Assembly (NCBI GenBank): GCA_003529305.1
Contig: DPWC01000208.1
Coordinates: 1 to 8,821, forward strand
DNA length: 8,821 bases
Reading direction: 5' to 3'
Source: Actinomycetota bacterium
GTDB lineage: Bacteria; Actinomycetota; Actinomycetes; UBA12327
Made by a program: the position numbers and the translations under genes. The notes under the pieces were generated by a model. It was not told the DNA's origin. It did not search any database and saw only the letters and a program-made list of their open reading frames with translations. Numbering within the stretch: position 1 is the stretch's first letter; every line of letters begins with the position of its first letter. Positions 7,308 to 8,821 of this stretch are shown here, piece by piece.

Positions 7308-7313
7308 TAGATT
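7308..7313 (+). promoter_or_regulatory. -10 box for tRNA-Arg
   Basis: TAGATT fits the actinobacterial TANNNT -10 consensus and ends nine bases before the mature tRNA 5' end, so transcription would begin one to three bases ahead of the tRNA. A -35 is not clear: GGGACA at 7282-7287 resembles TTGACA, but the spacer would be 20 bp. Confidence 0.45.
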
Positions 7314-7322
7314 GACGGCGTC

Positions 7323-7396
7323 GCGCCCGTAGCTCAGCCGGATAGAGCATCTGCCTTCTAAGCAGACGGTCGTTGGTTCGAATCCAACCGGGCGCA
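7323..7396 (+). tRNA. tRNA-Arg (anticodon UCU)
   Basis: A complete 74-nt cloverleaf folds without mismatches in the arms. The acceptor GCGCCCG (7323-7329) pairs with CGGGCGC (7389-7395), with discriminator A at 7396. The D-stem is GCTC/GAGC, the anticodon stem TCTGC/GCAGA with loop CTTCTAA (anticodon TCT at 7357-7359), and the T-stem GTTGG/CCAAC with loop TTCGAAT. The 3' CCA is not encoded (CGCA follows) and must be added by the CCA-adding enzyme. It reads AGA and AGG, rare in GC-rich genomes; one AGG in this window encodes Arg643 of the prolyl oligopeptidase. It stands alone, convergent with the hydrolase gene 17 bp away. Confidence 0.97.
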
Positions 7397-7413
7397 CGCA
7401 GTCGCCCTAAGAC

Positions 7414-8142
7414 TCAGGCGGCCTCGCCTTTGAGGTGCTCAGCAAAAAACGCTGTGATGCGCCGTTGAGCATCAATGGCCGGGCCTTCGCGATACCCCAT
7501 GCCGAACATTTTCTCCAGCGTGGAGAAGATCACCGGCATCTCGCCGCGATCAAACTGATCCATGAACATATGCCCCGCGCGCGGATACTCCTTGACATCG
7601 TGCGTGACCCCCGCAGATTCCAACGCAGCACTCAGCCGCTTCGCGCCCTGCGGGATGGAGATGTCATTGGCTCCATACGACGCCACCACGGGGCAGGCGC
7701 CCTGCAGAATCTGGTCGGCATCCTTCGGGATGCGTCCGTAATTCACGCTGGCAGCGTGATAATCATCCGCTCGCGGAGCCAACAACAACGCATACGCGCC
7801 ACCCATACAAAAGCCGATGATGCCGGTGCGATCCACTGCACCAGGCTGTCCGATCACGAACTTGCGGGCAGCCTCAATGTCGTCAAACTGTCGGCCTTGA
7901 CGCTCGCGCAGCGCTTTCACTGACGAGCGCAGGCAGGTGTTCCGCGAGTCCCACGCGAAAAGATCTGGTGCGATCGCGAGGTAGCCCTCCTCCGCCATCC
8001 AGTCGGCGTGCCGGCGGGCGGCCGATGACAATCCGAGGGCATCGTGAATCACCACAACACAGGACCACGGCCCCGGAGACGATGGTGTTGCCAAATACGC
8101 CGGAATAGCGCCGTGCACACCATCGATGACGACATCGCCCAC
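7414..8142 (-). CDS. Dienelactone hydrolase family protein (alpha/beta hydrolase)
   Basis: This encodes a 242-residue alpha/beta hydrolase of the dienelactone hydrolase family. The Cys-Asp-His triad is present: Cys112 in GFCMGG, Asp160 in GANDISIP and His191 in AGHMFMD. In true dienelactone hydrolase (C123-D171-H202) the spacing is nearly identical. The Glu36 that controls the resting nucleophile appears to be replaced by Asp34 (VIHDALGL). Classic members open the lactone in chlorocatechol breakdown, but no catechol-pathway genes lie nearby, so the substrate is unknown and a general carboxylesterase role is plausible. There is no signal peptide, so it should be cytoplasmic. The start is GTG 8142-8140 with AAGG three to four bases upstream; no ATG lies near the conserved N-terminus. 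It is divergent from orn with only 38 bp between them, and convergent with tRNA-Arg. No clear terminator was found after the stop. Confidence 0.9.
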   Translation of the reverse strand: MGDVVIDGVHGAIPAYLATPSSPGPWSCVVVIHDALGLSSAARRHADWMAEEGYLAIAPDLFAWDSRNTCLRSSVKALRERQGRQFDDIEAARKFVIGQPGAVDRTGIIGFCMGGAYALLLAPRADDYHAASVNYGRIPKDADQILQGACPVVASYGANDISIPQGAKRLSAALESAGVTHDVKEYPRAGHMFMDQFDRGEMPVIFSTLEKMFGMGYREGPAIDAQRRITAFFAEHLKGEAA

Positions 8143-8147
8143 GCACC

Positions 8148-8180
8148 TTGCTTACCACGACCACCGCCTAGGCTGCCCCC
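8148..8180 (+). promoter_or_regulatory. Candidate leaderless promoter of orn
   Basis: TAGGCT (8169-8174) fits TANNNT and ends six bases before the ATG at 8181, so transcription should start at or within a base of the A of the start codon. TTGCTT at 8148-8153 could be a -35, but its 15-bp spacer is short. The bases before the ATG (GCCCCC) contain no SD, consistent with a leaderless mRNA, which is common in actinobacteria. Confidence 0.55.
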
Positions 8181-8780
8181 ATGAGCGACCGGTTGGTGTG
8201 GATCGACTGCGAGATGACCGGCCTGAATCTGCAGCGCGATGCCCTGATCGAGATCGCCGTACTGGTCACCGACGCCGAGCTCAATGTGCTGGGAGACGGG
8301 GTTGATCTGCTCATCGCCCCCCCACCACACACCTTGGACCAGATGGTCGATGTGGTGCGTCAGATGCACACGGCCTCAGGACTGCTTGATGAGCTGGCCA
8401 ACGGCATGGAGTTGGCGGAGGCCGAGGAGCGGGCGTTGGAATACATCCGCACGCATGTGCCCGAGGCACGAAAGGCGCCGCTGGCCGGCTCGAGCGTGCA
8501 CATGGACCGAGCTTTCCTCGCCCGCGACATGGCCGATCTGGAAGCCCATGTTCATTACCGCAATGTTGATGTCAGCACGATCAAAGAACTTGCCCGCCGC
8601 TGGTACCCCAAGACTTATTTCAACTCACCCGAGAAGCGCGGCAACCACCGGGCATTGGCCGATATTCGCGACAGCATCCGCGAACTGCAGTACTACCGAT
8701 CCACGCTTTTTGTGCCACCACCTGGACCTGATGGTCCAACGACCAAGGCGGCTGCGCGCGCTCTCGACACACCTCGGTAA
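8181..8780 (+). CDS. orn: Oligoribonuclease
   Basis: This encodes a 199-residue DEDDh 3'-5' exoribonuclease that clears the 2-5 nt RNAs left by mRNA decay and degrades pGpG from c-di-GMP turnover. All active-site residues are present: Asp9 and Glu11 in VWIDCEMTGL, Asp109 in HMDRAFL, His156 and Asp161 in NHRALADI. DVSTIKELARRWYP is another strong family signature. E. coli Orn has 181 residues; the extra C-terminal tail here (about residues 178-199, Pro/Ala-rich) is typical of actinobacterial forms. The start is ATG 8181; no SD precedes it and it is probably leaderless. A tRNA that looks like tRNA-His begins 14 bases after the TAA, an order I also recall from mycobacteria, and no terminator separates them. 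Confidence 0.97.
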   Translation: MSDRLVWIDCEMTGLNLQRDALIEIAVLVTDAELNVLGDGVDLLIAPPPHTLDQMVDVVRQMHTASGLLDELANGMELAEAEERALEYIRTHVPEARKAPLAGSSVHMDRAFLARDMADLEAHVHYRNVDVSTIKELARRWYPKTYFNSPEKRGNHRALADIRDSIRELQYYRSTLFVPPPGPDGPTTKAAARALDTPR

Positions 8781-8793
8781 TGTGAGCGCCCTC

Positions 8794-8821
8794 GGTGGGT
8801 GTAGCTCAGCTGGTAGAGCGC
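8794..8821 (+). tRNA. tRNA gene, probably tRNA-His (3' part outside window)
   Basis: The last 28 bases read as the 5' part of a tRNA: an eight-base start GGTGGGTG, then TA, a D-arm GCTC-AGCTGGTA-GAGC, and GC at the edge. The extra G before a seven-base acceptor strand, and its sequence, match the G-1 feature of tRNA-His. The position directly after orn agrees with this. The anticodon is outside the window, so the identity is an inference. Confidence 0.75.

Noticed and set aside
7375..7413. Attachment site or genomic island at the 3' end of tRNA-Arg
   Set aside because: No integrase gene, no repeat of the tRNA 3' end elsewhere in the window, and only a housekeeping-type hydrolase follows.
7397..7440. 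Bidirectional terminator between tRNA-Arg and the hydrolase gene
   Set aside because: AGGCG-GCCT-CGCCT at about 7416-7429 forms only a 5-bp stem, lies within the hydrolase coding end and has just three T after it.
8723..8738. Perfect 6-bp hairpin TGGACC-TGAT-GGTCCA near the end of orn
   Set aside because: It is inside coding sequence (PGPDGP), has no T-run, and is short enough to occur by chance.
1..8821. Defence system, CRISPR array, prophage, insertion sequence or biosynthetic cluster
   Set aside because: All substantial genes belong to known core or common families; no transposase, integrase, spaced repeats, nuclease-helicase pairs or toxin-antitoxin pairs were seen.

Overview
The window is an ordinary chromosomal stretch of a GC-rich actinobacterium (Actinomycetota). 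By eye it is about 60% GC, starts with GTG often, and is tightly packed. The gene set is typical of that phylum: the actinobacterial form of aminopeptidase N, a group II (trHbO-type) truncated haemoglobin close to Mycobacterium GlbO, an SsbB-like single-strand binding protein directly upstream of ettA, and oligoribonuclease followed by a tRNA that looks like tRNA-His. From memory, M. tuberculosis carries pepN, glbO, ettA and the ssb-like gene near one another (Rv2467, Rv2470, Rv2477c, Rv2478c) and orn at Rv2511, so the window looks like a compacted version of an old actinobacterial neighbourhood. I cannot name the genus; an uncultured aquatic lineage is possible but unproven.

Layout. Positions 1-2987 (+) hold the 3' end of pepN and a complete S9A prolyl oligopeptidase joined by a GTGA stop/start overlap: a peptide-degradation pair. 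Positions 3007-7173 (-) read right to left as ssb, ettA, a YbjT-like NAD(P)-binding/DUF2867 oxidoreductase and a truncated haemoglobin. ssb and ettA are 10 nt apart, and the oxidoreductase and haemoglobin overlap by GTGA. A GC-rich hairpin in the 78-nt gap after ettA may separate two transcription units. A tRNA-Arg(UCU) gene lies at 7323-7396 (+), convergent with a dienelactone-hydrolase-family gene (7414-8142, -). That gene is divergent from orn (8181-8780, +), which has a good -10 box at leaderless spacing. The window ends inside a tRNA gene that begins like tRNA-His.

Nothing points to a mobile element, phage, CRISPR array, toxin-antitoxin or defence system, and I found no clear candidate for a new multi-gene system. 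The points worth a second look are small: the translational coupling of the haemoglobin to a putative oxidoreductase; a 10-bp hairpin just upstream of the prolyl oligopeptidase start; a 14-bp tandem duplication exactly at that gene's stop codon; an SSB paralogue without the acidic protein-interaction tip; and the leaderless orn start.
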